From: JAJPJE01 sp963848375
GTDB taxonomy: Bacteria; Acidobacteriota; Terriglobia; Terriglobales; Acidobacteriaceae
Direction of reading: 5' to 3'
DNA length: 64,000 nt
Assembly: GCA_963848375.1 (NCBI GenBank)
Contig: CAWKDK010000026.1
Coordinates: forward strand, 26,689-90,688
This document shows positions 1 through 10,055 of the stretch, piece after piece. The position numbers and the translations under genes are program-made. Within the stretch, counting starts at the first letter, position 1, and every line of letters starts with the position of its first letter. Under the pieces are notes generated by a model. The model was not told where the DNA came from and searched no databases. It saw only the letters and a program-made list of their open reading frames with translations.

Positions 1-480
1 GAGACTCGAGATGCTGACGGCATCGTACTAGTGATGCTTGCAGGAGGCATTGTTTACCTCGTATGCCACTGGGTTTTTGGCACGCTCTTCTTTCGTTACT
101 CATCGCACTCGTTCTACAGCTCCGTGCTGGAATTGAAGGTTGGCATGGATGGCGCAAGGAGCTTGGGGGCTCGCCTGCACGCGATTGAGTTTGGGCGGGG
201 CGCCCTGATGGCTTTAGCTGTAGTTCCCGCGATCGCGCTTATGCGAGTTGATCGCATGAAGGCAGCTATTCTCGCAGGAAGTGTCTTATGGATTGCCGGG
301 GGACTGGCGTTGCAGATTGCTCCCAACCCGATCATCCCGCAACATCTGCGCTGGCTCTACACCTGGCAGACTTTGCTTCAGAATTTTCCCGTTGGGTTTG
401 TCACAGCCTGGATTATGCGAAAGACCGCAGAGCCTGCTGCTGAAGAGCCTCAAGTTCAAGCCGCATCCACGACCGCATAG
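1..480 (+). CDS. Partial integral membrane protein of unknown function
   Basis: The frame is open to the left edge of the window, so the true start is probably outside. GTG at 31 and ATG at 34 are internal start candidates but would begin inside the first hydrophobic segment. About four hydrophobic stretches are visible (near codons 7-25, 60-80, 88-105 and 120-140), followed by a short Ala/Glu-rich hydrophilic tail. I do not recognise the family. The gene ends 40 bp from the converging symporter gene. Membrane location is inferred from hydropathy only. Confidence 0.55.
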   Translation, partial: ETRDADGIVLVMLAGGIVYLVCHWVFGTLFFRYSSHSFYSSVLELKVGMDGARSLGARLHAIEFGRGALMALAVVPAIALMRVDRMKAAILAGSVLWIAGGLALQIAPNPIIPQHLRWLYTWQTLLQNFPVGFVTAWIMRKTAEPAAEEPQVQAASTTA

Positions 481-519
481 TTTGGGAGCCCGCTCGAAGG
501 CGAGTGGGCTCCGCTATCT

Positions 520-2397
520 CTACGCTGTGGTCACCGCCGGTTTCGCCACTGTGTCGCTGTAGTTGTTAATCGCTTCCAGCGTCTTCATGTGGTCGTACCA
601 GGTGAATTTCAGAATGAGCGAAGTGACCGCGACGATACCGAACGCGATCGCCGCATTCCGCAGGTGCCAGGTCACGATGTAAATGGGCAGCGCCACCAGA
701 CACACCTGCCATACGATTCCCACCACGATGTTGAACATGTCGCGGAAGAAATCTTTGTTGCGTTCAAAATTCGGCTCTTCGGCGCGAACCTTTGCGAGGA
801 TTGGTCCCCAGAAGCCCCAGGGGCGCACACGCCGGTAGAAGTCCTTCAGCACTTCTTCATCTTCCGGTTTGGTGAGAAATGTTCCAAGCAGGCAGCCAAT
901 CAGCGAAATCCCCAACACGATAGGGAAGATCAACGCGACATCGACGTTGCCCTTGAAGCCGCTGAGATCGAGAATCTTCGGCAGCGCCTTCGGCATAATC
1001 AGCGACGCGGCGATACCGGTCACCATTCCCCAGAAATAGCCGTAGCCGTTGAAACGCCACCAGTACCACTTCAATACGTTCGAGGCTGTATAGCCACCCC
1101 ACAGCCCGGAGACGATCCACAGCACGACCGAATTGACCGACGCAACGTACCAACCGATCAGAACGCCGATCACAACGACCACGAACGACGCGAGGTAGCT
1201 CAGCCGCACATAGGTGCGTGGGCTGGCATTTGGATTGATAAACCGCTTGTAGATGTCGTTCACAAAATATGGCGGCGCCGCATTTACCGTCGCAGCAAAG
1301 TTCGACATGAAGGCCGCCAGCAGGCCGGCGATCAGGAAGCCCAGCAGTCCGGCGGGAACGAATTTTCCGAGCGCGTAGGGAAGCACGAGCTCGAAGTCCA
1401 TGTGCGCACCCATGCCGCGAATGTTGTCGCTGAAGAAGACAATCGCCAGCACGGTCAGGCCGGTGATGAGGAAGTAGCGCGGGAAGGTCAGCACCACGTT
1501 CACCCAACTGCTCATCATGGAAGCTTCGCGCGGATTCTTCGCAGACAGAATGCGTTGCATGTCGTAGTTTGGCGCCGGGCCGGCCATGCTGATCAGCACG
1601 CCCTTGAACGCCAGCATCATGACGAAGAATCCGAAGAGCCCATAGCCGTCTTCGGTAATTTTCGTTGTCGCCGCGGGAACCAGTTGCGCCCAATCGAGTC
1701 CCAGATTCCACTTAAAGAAGATGTTGTCCCAGCCGGCAGGAACGAAGCGCGCCAGCGTTCCGGGTGCCACTTTCGTCATCGCGATGATGCCCACAGCAAA
1801 CGATGCAATCGACAGAATGCAGAACTGGATCACCTCGGTAAGCACCACGCTGATCATGCCGCCCTTGATCACGTAGATCGCGGTAATCGCGATCAAGATC
1901 ACCGCGTATTGGTTCGGCGAGAGATGCCAGGGTAGGAACGTCGCCGCAAATTTACCGATGCCTTTGAAGCCGTAGCTGAAGAAGCCGATGATGCTGACGA
2001 ACGCATAGACAACAACGATCAGGTGCGAGAGTTGCGCGCCGCGTCCGGTTCCGAAGCGCGTCTTGATCCACTCCGCGCCAGTCATCACGTTCGATCGCCT
2101 GAGCCATGTCGAGAGATACACCATCAGGAAGATCTGGTTGAAAGTCGGCCACAGCCATGGAATCCAGACGCTCTTCAGTCCATAGATGAACATCCAGTAG
2201 ACCAGCAGCATGGTGCCGCTGATGTCAAACATGCCTGACGCATTCGAAATGCCGAGCATGTACCACGGCATGGCGTTGCCGCCGAGGAAGTAGGCTTGCA
2301 TGTCGCGCGAGGCGCGGTGGGAAACCCAGTATCCGATAAATACGGACGAACACAGGTAGGCGATGATGATGGCAATATCGATGGTATGTAGATGCAC
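520..2397 (-). CDS. Sodium:solute symporter family (SSS) transporter
   Basis: A 625-residue polytopic protein with some 13-14 hydrophobic segments, the size and layout of sodium:solute symporters (PutP/SGLT class). The N-terminus (IIIAYLCSSVFIGYWVSHRA, then a YFLGGNAMPWYMLGISNASG region) matches the family pattern of helix 1, a charged loop and a Gly/Ser-rich broken helix 2. It should import an organic solute with sodium across the inner membrane. The GTG start at 2397 has a weak GAGG about 8 bases upstream. The substrate cannot be read from sequence; its position next to GH9 and GH94 genes suggests a sugar or oligosaccharide, which is inference. Confidence 0.9.
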   Translation of the reverse strand: MHLHTIDIAIIIAYLCSSVFIGYWVSHRASRDMQAYFLGGNAMPWYMLGISNASGMFDISGTMLLVYWMFIYGLKSVWIPWLWPTFNQIFLMVYLSTWLRRSNVMTGAEWIKTRFGTGRGAQLSHLIVVVYAFVSIIGFFSYGFKGIGKFAATFLPWHLSPNQYAVILIAITAIYVIKGGMISVVLTEVIQFCILSIASFAVGIIAMTKVAPGTLARFVPAGWDNIFFKWNLGLDWAQLVPAATTKITEDGYGLFGFFVMMLAFKGVLISMAGPAPNYDMQRILSAKNPREASMMSSWVNVVLTFPRYFLITGLTVLAIVFFSDNIRGMGAHMDFELVLPYALGKFVPAGLLGFLIAGLLAAFMSNFAATVNAAPPYFVNDIYKRFINPNASPRTYVRLSYLASFVVVVIGVLIGWYVASVNSVVLWIVSGLWGGYTASNVLKWYWWRFNGYGYFWGMVTGIAASLIMPKALPKILDLSGFKGNVDVALIFPIVLGISLIGCLLGTFLTKPEDEEVLKDFYRRVRPWGFWGPILAKVRAEEPNFERNKDFFRDMFNIVVGIVWQVCLVALPIYIVTWHLRNAAIAFGIVAVTSLILKFTWYDHMKTLEAINNYSDTVAKPAVTTA

Positions 2398-2757
2398 GCG
2401 TATACCTCGGTTCCGAATGTGGGCGCCGTTAGAAAGTCGCCCGGTTTAAAGCCGGGGTCCCTATCGAGCCCTCTTTTGGCTTGATGGGGTGGTCTTGGCA
2501 CGCTCCGAGACGGCGCGAAATCAGAACTGGCTCAGAGGATCGCTCACTATACACCAGAACTAGCGCAAAAAAGCGAGTACTCAAATCACGTCGAGCAGGT
2601 TGCGGAGCGCCGAATTTTGCGGCTCCGACGCATGTTTCGCCCTGCGTACGAAACTAATACCCTTCGTAAAACGTTTTGCGAGTTCCTGGAAAACGAAGAC
2701 GTGGCGTAGCCGACCTTTCGGCTGCGTCCTTGAACCCTCACAACTTGCGCTGACTAC
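2398..2757. other. Intergenic region between symporter and GH9 genes
   Basis: 360 bp without a convincing gene. It holds a palindrome CCCGG-n7-CCGGG near 2438-2454 in the symporter leader, and two hairpins downstream of the GH9 stop: one near 2612-2630, and AGCCGA/TCGGCT near 2708-2725. The second is the better candidate terminator for the GH9 gene, but it lacks a clean T-run. Confidence 0.4.
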
Positions 2758-4458
2758 TTATTTCAGCTGACCCGCCAGAACGAACACCAGCATCGCCTGC
2801 CAGTTGATGGCGATCTCGTTGCTCGCATACGACGCCTGCTCGTCCGCGTAGACCTTCGCGGGCGGTGTATCCGCCGGAAGCTTCTTCAACACGTCATCCT
2901 GTCTACCAGCGTTCGGTCCTCCCGAGAGCAGCCCCGGCCACGGCTCGGGATTGTCGTCGGCGCCACTCGGCCGGTGATGCGGATGCCTATACGGATTAGC
3001 CCCCAGTTGCGTCACCCAGGAGAGTGAAAATGTATTTCGTCCCAGAAGGTAGTGCAGGTTATCGAGTGCCGTGTTTACGAACGCCGGATTCGGCGAAAAC
3101 GCATTCGCCACCAGGAGTTGCATACCGTAGTTCGCCGCGACACCGTTCGATCCCCAGACGTAGTCCTTGGTCAGCAGGCTCACGTGATAGGGATTTTTTG
3201 CGGTTTCTTCCACCACCTGCTGCGCTGCTGCCGTCGTCAGCTGCTTGATCTCCGCCACCGCTTTCGCATCGGCACCCTTGCGCGTCGACAGCGCATAGGT
3301 CCACAATCCCATCGGCGCGACCTGTCGCCATGACTCGGCGTCGGGCTTGCGCAGCAGATCTGTGAATCCTTTGTAATTCGCCAGGAAATACTGGTTGTAG
3401 CTCGTATCGCCCGTCGTGCGCCAAAGTTCGGCCGCAGCCCACAGTCGCTCGTCACTGCAATTGTTGTCGCCGTATTCTCCTGTGCTCACGCCCGGAGGAT
3501 TCTTGAACGTGACATTCGGGTTTTGCTCCGCCCAGTGCCACGCCTTCTTCGCAGCTTCCAAAGACTGCGCTGCGAACTTCTTGTCGAACGGTGCGTAGAC
3601 ACGCGCGGCGATCGCAGCGACAGCCGCCAGATCCGCGGTCGCGCAGGTGCTCTTGAACGGGGCGTTACCGGTGCCAATCACTTCGCTTGGCAGCGTATCG
3701 TCTTGTGGCATCACGAAGCCGCTGAAGTGAGAACTCGTCTGTTTGTGCCAGACGCCACCGTCGTCGTCCTGCATCTTCAACATCCACTCCAGGTTGAAGC
3801 GTGCTTCATTGAGGATGTCAGGTGTCCCGTTGCCGCTCTCTGGGATGTTGAGCTTCACGTTGCCCACTTTCGCCGGGAACAGCTCGTAAGCCCACAATAC
3901 CGATCCCGTCGAAATGCCCGAGTTCACTACGTAGCGGCCATAATCGCCAGCGTCGTGCCATCCGCCAATGTTGGCGCGCGGCCCTTGCTTCCCGGAAGAC
4001 TCGTGAAATTCGCCATTAAGATGACATGCAGGATGTTTGTAATCGGCAAACTCGGGACCCATGTCGACCGCCGTACCGCAACGTTGTCCGTAGAAGCCGC
4101 GCATCGCGAGATAGAAGGCGCGACTGTAGACATCGGGCCCGATCGCGAATGGCCAACTGCGTCCCACGCCAGCGATTTCGAGATAATAGTTCCCGGTCGT
4201 CTTCAACGATGTGAAGTCTGCGGCCTGCACCGTGTCACCGGTATCCTGATCAGTTGCCGGAGCCGAAAGCTTGCCCTGCAGCACTGTTTTGCCGTCGCTT
4301 GCACGCTTCACCACGAAGCTGCTGCCCGGCGCGCTTACCAGCGCGACCTTCGGACTGGATGACAAATATCCCGCTTGGTCGACTTTGATCGCAGTGGTTG
4401 GGGACTGCGCATGACACAGCAACGAACTGATAAAGAGGTAAAGAAGAGCACGCTTCAT
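2758..4458 (-). CDS. Secreted glycoside hydrolase family 9 endoglucanase
   Basis: A 566-residue protein with a Sec signal peptide (MKRALLYLFISSLLCHAQS), an Ig-like cellulase N-terminal domain (about residues 22-108, starting IKVDQAGYL) and an (alpha/alpha)6 GH9 catalytic domain (about 110-566). Family 9 hallmarks are visible. The WHDAGDYGRY motif supplies the paired aspartates D169 and D172 (base and water-binding). NPYRHPHHRPSG carries the substrate-binding His cluster near 490. YASNEIAINWQA carries the acid catalyst E548. All catalytic residues are present and the length is normal for the Ig-GH9 type. It likely cleaves beta-1,4-glucan in the periplasm or outside the cell. The neighbouring phosphorylase could use its cellobiose product. 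Confidence 0.95.
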   Translation of the reverse strand: MKRALLYLFISSLLCHAQSPTTAIKVDQAGYLSSSPKVALVSAPGSSFVVKRASDGKTVLQGKLSAPATDQDTGDTVQAADFTSLKTTGNYYLEIAGVGRSWPFAIGPDVYSRAFYLAMRGFYGQRCGTAVDMGPEFADYKHPACHLNGEFHESSGKQGPRANIGGWHDAGDYGRYVVNSGISTGSVLWAYELFPAKVGNVKLNIPESGNGTPDILNEARFNLEWMLKMQDDDGGVWHKQTSSHFSGFVMPQDDTLPSEVIGTGNAPFKSTCATADLAAVAAIAARVYAPFDKKFAAQSLEAAKKAWHWAEQNPNVTFKNPPGVSTGEYGDNNCSDERLWAAAELWRTTGDTSYNQYFLANYKGFTDLLRKPDAESWRQVAPMGLWTYALSTRKGADAKAVAEIKQLTTAAAQQVVEETAKNPYHVSLLTKDYVWGSNGVAANYGMQLLVANAFSPNPAFVNTALDNLHYLLGRNTFSLSWVTQLGANPYRHPHHRPSGADDNPEPWPGLLSGGPNAGRQDDVLKKLPADTPPAKVYADEQASYASNEIAINWQAMLVFVLAGQLK

Positions 4459-4494
4459 TCATCCCTCTCGCAACAACTAGATTGCTCAGATAAG

Positions 4495-4508
4495 TACAAA
4501 CATTTGTA
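4495..4508. promoter_or_regulatory. Candidate operator palindrome upstream of the GH9 gene
   Basis: TACAAA-CA-TTTGTA is a perfect 6-bp inverted repeat with a 2-bp spacer, 37 bp upstream of the GH9 start in the GH9/GH94 divergent region. Related TTTGTAC motifs lie upstream of the TonB receptor (16348-16354 and 16367-16373, 19 bp apart), and a looser TACAAATATTTACA lies at 22903-22916 upstream of the second CRTAC1 gene. Regulatory function is inference only. Confidence 0.3.
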
Positions 4509-4756
4509 AAGCCTGAGAAGCTGATTGTCTTGTGATTTTCGGCTTTGGCCGCGATAAATCACTTCCCATTTCTGCAAGCGTTTTAGTAAATCGATTAGTT
4601 CAAAATGCCTGTATTTTCGGTGCTTTAGCGCACAGGTTGAGCTGAGTCACTCTTGTATAATCGCGCCGTCATTCGTTCCACAACTGTGACTGGTCGTGTC
4701 AAGGACTGCCCGCGCGGCAGGAGCGACAGTCGCTAATTTCGTGCCAGGGAGTCCTC

Positions 4757-7202
4757 ATGCAATACGGGCATTTCGACGACGCAAATCGCGAGTACGTAAT
4801 CACGCAACCGGATACTCCGCTGCCGTGGATCAACTATCTGGGATGCCAGGCTTATTTCGGACTCATTTCCAATACCGCGGGTGGTTATTCATTTTATCGT
4901 GACGCGAGGCTTCGTCGAATCAGCCGCTATCGCTACAACAATGTACCGTTCGATTTCGGTGGGCGGTATATCTACGTCCGTGACAACCAGAGCAGCGAGT
5001 TCTGGTCGCCCTCGTGGCAGCCCACGCGCAACCAGGTCGAGAAATACAGCTGCCGACACGGCATGGGCTACAGCATTATCGGCTCGGAATACAAAGGCAT
5101 CGAAGCACGCACTCGCTACTTCGTCCCTCTCGATGAGAACCTGGAAATCTGGCAGCTGACTGTGACCAATCACCGCCCGACGCCGGCGTCGCTCTCGATC
5201 TTCTCGAGCATCGAGTTCTGCCTGTGGGACGCGCAGGACGACAGCACGAACTTCCAGCGCAATTTCAGCATCGGGCAAGTGGAGATCGAAGACGGCGTCA
5301 TCTATCACAAGACCGAGTACCGCGAGCGTCGCGATCACTTTGCCTACTTCGCCTGCTCCGCAAAAACTGCCGGATTTGATACACAGCGCGAATCATTCGT
5401 AGGCCCCTATCGCGGATGGGACAAACCAGCCGTGGTCGAACGCGGAGAATCTGCGAACTCCGTGGCTCATGGTTGGGCGCCCATCGGATCGCACCATGTA
5501 AAGCTCGATCTCAAGCCCGGCGAGTCGCAGCAGATCATCTTCGTGCTCGGATATCACGAGAATCCAGTCGCGGAAAAATTCGATCCGCCGGATTCCCAGA
5601 CCGTGAACAAGAAGACAGTGAAGCCTGTCATCGCTAAGTATCTGAAGGCCGCCAATGTTGACGCCGCCTTCGATCGCCTGCGCGCTTACTGGGATGAACT
5701 GCTCAGCATTTGCCAGGTGGAAACGCCTGACATCCACACCAATCGTATGGTCAACATATGGAACGCGTACCAATGCATGGCCACGTTCAATATGTCGCGC
5801 TCGGCGTCGTTCTACGAGTCAGGAATCGGCCGCGGATTGGGCTTCCGCGATTCCAACCAGGACCTGTTGGGCTTCGTGCACATGGTGCCATCGCGCGCGC
5901 GGGAACGTATCCTCGACCTCGCCTCGACGCAGTTGCCAACCGGCGGCGCCTATCATCAATATCAGCCGCTCACCAAGCGCGGGAACAATGACGTTGGCGG
6001 CAACTTCAACGACGATCCGCACTGGCTGATCATCGGCGTGTCCGCCTATATCAAGGAAACGGGCGATTGGAGCATCCTCGACGAACCGGTTCCCTACGAC
6101 AATGAACCAGGCTCCGAGAAGCCGCTCTACGAGCACCTGCAGCGCAGCTTCCAGTACACGATAGACCGCCTGGGGCCGCATGGACTGCCGCTCATCGGTC
6201 GCGCCGACTGGAACGACTGCCTCAACCTGAACTGCTTCTCCGATACACCCGGCCAATCGTTCCAGACCACTACGAACAAAGAAGGTAAGACCGCCGAGTC
6301 TGTCTTTATCGCGGGCCTGTTCGTGCTCGCAGGAGAAGAACTGGCGGCGATTGCCGAGCATCGCTGTCATAAGGACGAAGCGAAACGCTATCGCGCGGAA
6401 GCGAAGAAGATGGACGAGACCATCCATCAGCACGGTTGGGATGGCGAGTGGTTCATCCGCGCCTATGACGATTTCGGTAAGAAGGTCGGCTCCAACGAAT
6501 GTGCGGAAGGGCAAAATCTTCATCGAGCCGCAGGGCTTCTGCGTGCTCGCCGGAGTTGGCCTGGACGATGGACTGGCGAAGAAGGCGCTCGACTCCACGC
6601 GCAAGCATCTGGCGACCAAACACGGCATCGTTCTGCAGCAGCCGGCGTATTCGCGTTACTACCTGCATCTAGGCGAGATTTCTTCGTACCCGCCCGGATA
6701 CAAAGAAAACGCCGGCATCTTCTGCCACAACAATCCATGGGTCATGATTGCCGAAGCGAAAATCGGCAATGGCGACAATGCCCACGACTACTACTCGCGC
6801 ATCAACCCCTCCGCCCGCGAGGCGATCAGTGATCTGCATCGCTGCGAGCCCTATGTCTATTCGCAAATGATCGCCGGTAAAGACGCTCCCACCCACGGCG
6901 AGGCCAAGAACTCATGGCTGACGGGAACCGCGGCGTGGAACTATTACGCCATCGTCCAGCAGATCCTGGGCATTCAGACCTCACTCGATGGACTGCAAAT
7001 CGCGCCGGTGATCCCGACCTCGTGGAAAGGCTTCAAGGCGACGCGCAAATATCGTGGCGTGACCTATAACATCGAGATCGAGCGCCTGGGCACGGGGAAC
7101 GCAATCACCCTTATCGTTGACGGCAAAAAAGTGGAAGGCAACACCGTTCCTGTTCCCCTCAACGGCACGAAAGAGATCAGCGTCAGAGGAACTCTGAGCT
7201 AG
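4757..7202 (+). CDS. GH94 cellobiose phosphorylase-like enzyme (one frameshift)
   Basis: Two overlapping frames form one protein of about 814 residues once one base is removed in the GGG run at 6509-6511. The text then reads continuously through GKIFIEPQGFCVLAG. The length equals that of characterised cellobiose phosphorylases. The N-terminal beta-sandwich begins YGHFDDANREYVIT. The catalytic (alpha/alpha)6 domain has the RDSNQDLLGF substrate loop and the ADWNDCLN motif (residues 483-490) bearing the general-acid Asp. Family members cleave beta-linked disaccharides with phosphate to give glucose 1-phosphate, in the cytoplasm; no signal peptide is seen. Cellobiose is favoured over chitobiose because GH9 is next door, but specificity is not certain. 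A TATAAT lies at 4656-4661. The aldo/keto reductase gene follows 9 bp later. Confidence 0.9.
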
Positions 7203-7211
7203 GAGATTGCT

Positions 7212-8201
7212 TTGTACGTAGCGAATCAACAGCGGTACGACTCGATGCAATACCGGCGCTGCGGCCGCAGTGGGGTGCAACTGCCCGCAATCTCTTTGGG
7301 CCTCTGGCACAACTTCGGTGGAGTCGACGTTTACGAGAATGGCCGCGCCATCGTGCTGCGCGCGTTCGATCTCGGCATCACCCAGATCGATCTCGCGAAC
7401 AATTACGGTCCGCCGCCAGGCTCAGCCGAAGAGACCTTCGGCAAGATCCTGAAGCGTGATCTGGGTTCTTATCGCGACGAACTCATCATCACCACCAAGG
7501 CCGGATACGACATGTGGCCCGGTCCGTATGGTGAGTGGGGATCGCGCAAGTACCTGATCGCCAGCCTCAACCAGAGCCTGAAGCGTATGGGACTGGAATA
7601 CGTCGACATCTTCTACTCCCACCGACCTGATCCGAAAACGCCGCTTGAAGAGACGATGGGCGCGCTGGATTTTGCCGTGCGTTCCGGCAAGGCTCTCTAT
7701 GCCGGGATTTCCAATTACAACGCGGAGCAGACGCGCGACGCCGTTCGCATTCTGCGCCAGCTTGGCACGCCGTGCCTGATCCACCAGCCCAGCTATTCCA
7801 TGTTTCGGCGCGACATCGAGCACGGCGTTCTGGATGTGCTTGGCGAAGAGGGCGTGGGATGCATTGCCTTCAGTCCGCTGGCACAGGGTTTGCTCACCGA
7901 TCGTTATCTCGACGGCATTCCTGCCGGTTCACGCGCGTCGAAGCCGCATGGTTTCCTGAAAGCGAAGGACGTGGATGAGCACCGCGTCGGGCAGGTGCGC
8001 GAACTGCAGTCCATCGCGAAGAAGCGCGGTCAAACTCTGGCACAGTTGGCAATCGCGTGGGTGCTCCGCGACGAGCGCATGACGAGCGCGCTGATCGGCG
8101 CGAGTCGCGTCGAACAGTTGGAGCAGAATGTCTCAGCAATCAGAAATCTGACGTTTTCGGCGGAAGAATTAACGCAGATGGATCGGATCCTCGCGCGTTA
8201 A
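7212..8201 (+). CDS. Aldo/keto reductase, YghZ (glyceraldehyde 3-phosphate reductase) type
   Basis: A 329-residue NADPH-dependent AKR barrel. The TTG start at 7212 is chosen because AGGAG (7201-7205) sits 6 bases upstream and because the resulting N-terminus (ANQQRYDSMQYRRCGRSG) aligns with E. coli YghZ. The later ATG at 7245 would remove that conserved segment. Family residues are visible: DLANNYGPPPGSAEE (Asp and Tyr of the tetrad), TKAGYDMWPGPYG (Lys), YSHRPD (His), and the C-terminal IGASRVEQLEQN cofactor loop. YghZ-type enzymes reduce L-glyceraldehyde 3-phosphate and methylglyoxal. The gene starts 9 bp after the phosphorylase stop, so the two are probably co-transcribed. Confidence 0.92.
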   Translation: MYVANQQRYDSMQYRRCGRSGVQLPAISLGLWHNFGGVDVYENGRAIVLRAFDLGITQIDLANNYGPPPGSAEETFGKILKRDLGSYRDELIITTKAGYDMWPGPYGEWGSRKYLIASLNQSLKRMGLEYVDIFYSHRPDPKTPLEETMGALDFAVRSGKALYAGISNYNAEQTRDAVRILRQLGTPCLIHQPSYSMFRRDIEHGVLDVLGEEGVGCIAFSPLAQGLLTDRYLDGIPAGSRASKPHGFLKAKDVDEHRVGQVRELQSIAKKRGQTLAQLAIAWVLRDERMTSALIGASRVEQLEQNVSAIRNLTFSAEELTQMDRILAR

Positions 8202-8271
8202 GGCAAGTACCGGGTCCCTGCCGGGTACCAGGTCTCTGCCGGGTGTCCGGTCCTTGCGAAGCAAGGGCCGG
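8202..8271. repeat. Degenerate 18-bp tandem repeat ending in a hairpin
   Basis: Directly after the reductase stop lie about three decaying 18-bp units built on CCGGGTnCCnGGTCnnTG (about 8206-8257). The last unit runs into the stem CCGGTCCTTGC-GAA-GCAAGGGCCGG (8248-8271). The last part matches the hairpins at 19552-19590 and 28854-28893. It separates two converging genes and may act as a two-way terminator. Confidence 0.6.
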
Positions 8272-8277
8272 TTTACC

Positions 8278-10050
8278 TTACTGTTTCGGTTTTCCCGGCG
8301 CGATCTGCTCGCGCGGCACAACACCCCTACCCTCCAGCACCGAATAGAACTTATCCACCTCGAGGTTGGTCATCTTATCCACGGTGCCGGAAGGCCAGTC
8401 GATCTCGACCGAATCGATCTTCGTGGCCGACCCAAGCCCAAAATGCTGCCGTAAATCGTTTTGCGACAGGTAGCTTGCCCCGCTCAGCACCTGGGAGGTC
8501 TGGGTCATGCCGCCTGCGGTGATTTTGATTCTCGCATTGATTGCCAGCCGGTTTGTCTTCGTACCCGCCAGCTCAAAACTCACCCAATGCCGTCCGGGGA
8601 GACCCTTGTTTCGCAGGACCATCGGCGGTCCATCGAGGTCTTCCACCACAACATCAACATTACCGTCATTGAAGAGATCGCCGATGGCAACTCCGCGCGA
8701 AACCCTCTTCTCCTGGAGCGCAGGACCGGCTTGCTGGCTGGCATCGCAGAACGTGCCGTCACCCTGATTGATGTTGAGTATCTTCGGTTGCTGATATCCG
8801 GCGCCCGGCAGCCCACCCATCTGCGGATAGACCTGCCCGGAAACGGCGATCAGATCGAGCCAGCCGTCGTTGTCGAGATCGAAGAAGGCATCGCCCCACT
8901 TAACCCACGGTAATGACGGTAGAGCCACGCCCGACTTGTAGGACACGTCATGGAAATCGTAGTTGCCATCATTCTTGTACAGCGTGTCGTACTCGTCGGC
9001 GAAGTTGGTGACGTAAATCGAGGGCCGGCCAGAGTGGTCATAGTCGCCGATGGCGAGGCCCATCGATCCCTGTTCGGAGCCATCCTCACTCACGGCGGTT
9101 CCTGACTCCAATCCCATCTCGCTGAACTTGCCTTTGCCTTCGTTCTTGTAAAGGAAGTTCGGGCCGGAGTCGTTAGCCACGTACAGGTCAGGCCGACCTG
9201 TATTGTTCAGATCGATGAACGCTGCTCCCAGTCCGTAGAAACCATCGGGATCATCCGTCCCGGTTGCTTTCGAAACATTCGTGAACGTGCCGTCGCCATT
9301 GTTGTGAAAAAGCGAATCACCGGCGCCTCGCAGCCCGCGAGGACCGCATTGCACATCGCGTCCGCGATATTTGCAGGTTGGAACTTGTCCGAAGCCGGGA
9401 AGATCGTTCAGCTTGAAATCGACATAGTTGGAAACGAACAGATCGACGTATCCGTCGTTGTCGTAATCGCCGAAAGTCGCTCCTGCTGAGTAACGGCCCT
9501 CAGCCACTCCGGCTTTCGCCGTCACGTCAGTGAACGTTCCATCCCCATTATTGCGATAAAGCACGTTGCCGCCGAGACTGGTGATGTAAATGTCTGGCCA
9601 GCCGTCGTTGTTGTAGTCGCCGACAGCACCGCCATCAGCATAGCCGGGAGTGGCAATCCCCGCCTTCTCGGTAACGTCGGTAAAAGTTCCGTCGTGATTG
9701 TTGTGATATAACGCGCCGCGTGCCTTTTCACCCTTCAGCGCACCCGCTACGCTCGGAGCATTCGTGAAATAAATGTCGAGCCAACCGTCGCGATCGTAGT
9801 CGAGCAACAGCACGCCACCCGACATGGATTCGACAATGTACTTCTTCTCGGGATCGTAGAAGTGCTGGAATCGTATTCCGGCTTTTTGGGTAACGTCTTC
9901 CAGTTGAGGGATCGTGCGGCCCTCACAAACGATATTCTTGGCAGACTTCGGTGGCGGTGGGGGCGCCGCATGTCCGCCCTGTCCGAAGCTGGGGGTCAAC
10001 AACCCGAGTACAAGGAACAGGGTGGAAAGTTCAGGGCTGAATTTGCGCAT
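8278..10050 (-). CDS. Secreted CRTAC1-family protein: FG-GAP/VCBS propeller plus ASPIC/UnbV
   Basis: A 590-residue protein with a Sec signal peptide (about residues 1-24, ending SFGQG). At least six FG-GAP/VCBS repeats follow, each with a calcium-loop-like core such as DYDRDGWLDIYF, DYNNDGWPDIYI, DYDNDGYVDLFV, DLNNTGRPDLYV and DLDNDGWLDLIA. A C-terminal ASPIC/UnbV domain follows (about 500-575, with GASYLSQNDLRQHFGLG and VEIDWPSGTVD). Such proteins are predicted extracellular beta-propellers; their ligands are mostly unknown. The start lies 5 bp past the TPR gene stop, so translation is probably coupled. The order receptor, TPR, CRTAC1 suggests a shared outer-membrane or periplasmic role. Confidence 0.88.
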   Translation of the reverse strand: MRKFSPELSTLFLVLGLLTPSFGQGGHAAPPPPPKSAKNIVCEGRTIPQLEDVTQKAGIRFQHFYDPEKKYIVESMSGGVLLLDYDRDGWLDIYFTNAPSVAGALKGEKARGALYHNNHDGTFTDVTEKAGIATPGYADGGAVGDYNNDGWPDIYITSLGGNVLYRNNGDGTFTDVTAKAGVAEGRYSAGATFGDYDNDGYVDLFVSNYVDFKLNDLPGFGQVPTCKYRGRDVQCGPRGLRGAGDSLFHNNGDGTFTNVSKATGTDDPDGFYGLGAAFIDLNNTGRPDLYVANDSGPNFLYKNEGKGKFSEMGLESGTAVSEDGSEQGSMGLAIGDYDHSGRPSIYVTNFADEYDTLYKNDGNYDFHDVSYKSGVALPSLPWVKWGDAFFDLDNDGWLDLIAVSGQVYPQMGGLPGAGYQQPKILNINQGDGTFCDASQQAGPALQEKRVSRGVAIGDLFNDGNVDVVVEDLDGPPMVLRNKGLPGRHWVSFELAGTKTNRLAINARIKITAGGMTQTSQVLSGASYLSQNDLRQHFGLGSATKIDSVEIDWPSGTVDKMTNLEVDKFYSVLEGRGVVPREQIAPGKPKQ

Positions 10051-10055
10051 CGATG

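Noticed and set aside
589..1935. 448-codon plus-strand ORF across the symporter gene
   Set aside because: It is antisense to a clear family protein, with His/Arg/Asp-rich low-complexity translation typical of GC-driven shadow frames.
3523..4362. 279-codon plus-strand ORF across the GH9 gene
   Set aside because: Antisense shadow of a well-supported GH9 enzyme; no recognisable domain.
4620..4661. TTGAGC and TATAAT as a full sigma-70 promoter for GH94
   Set aside because: The -10 is perfect but the spacing to TTGAGC is only 13 bases and no good -35 lies at 16-18 bases.
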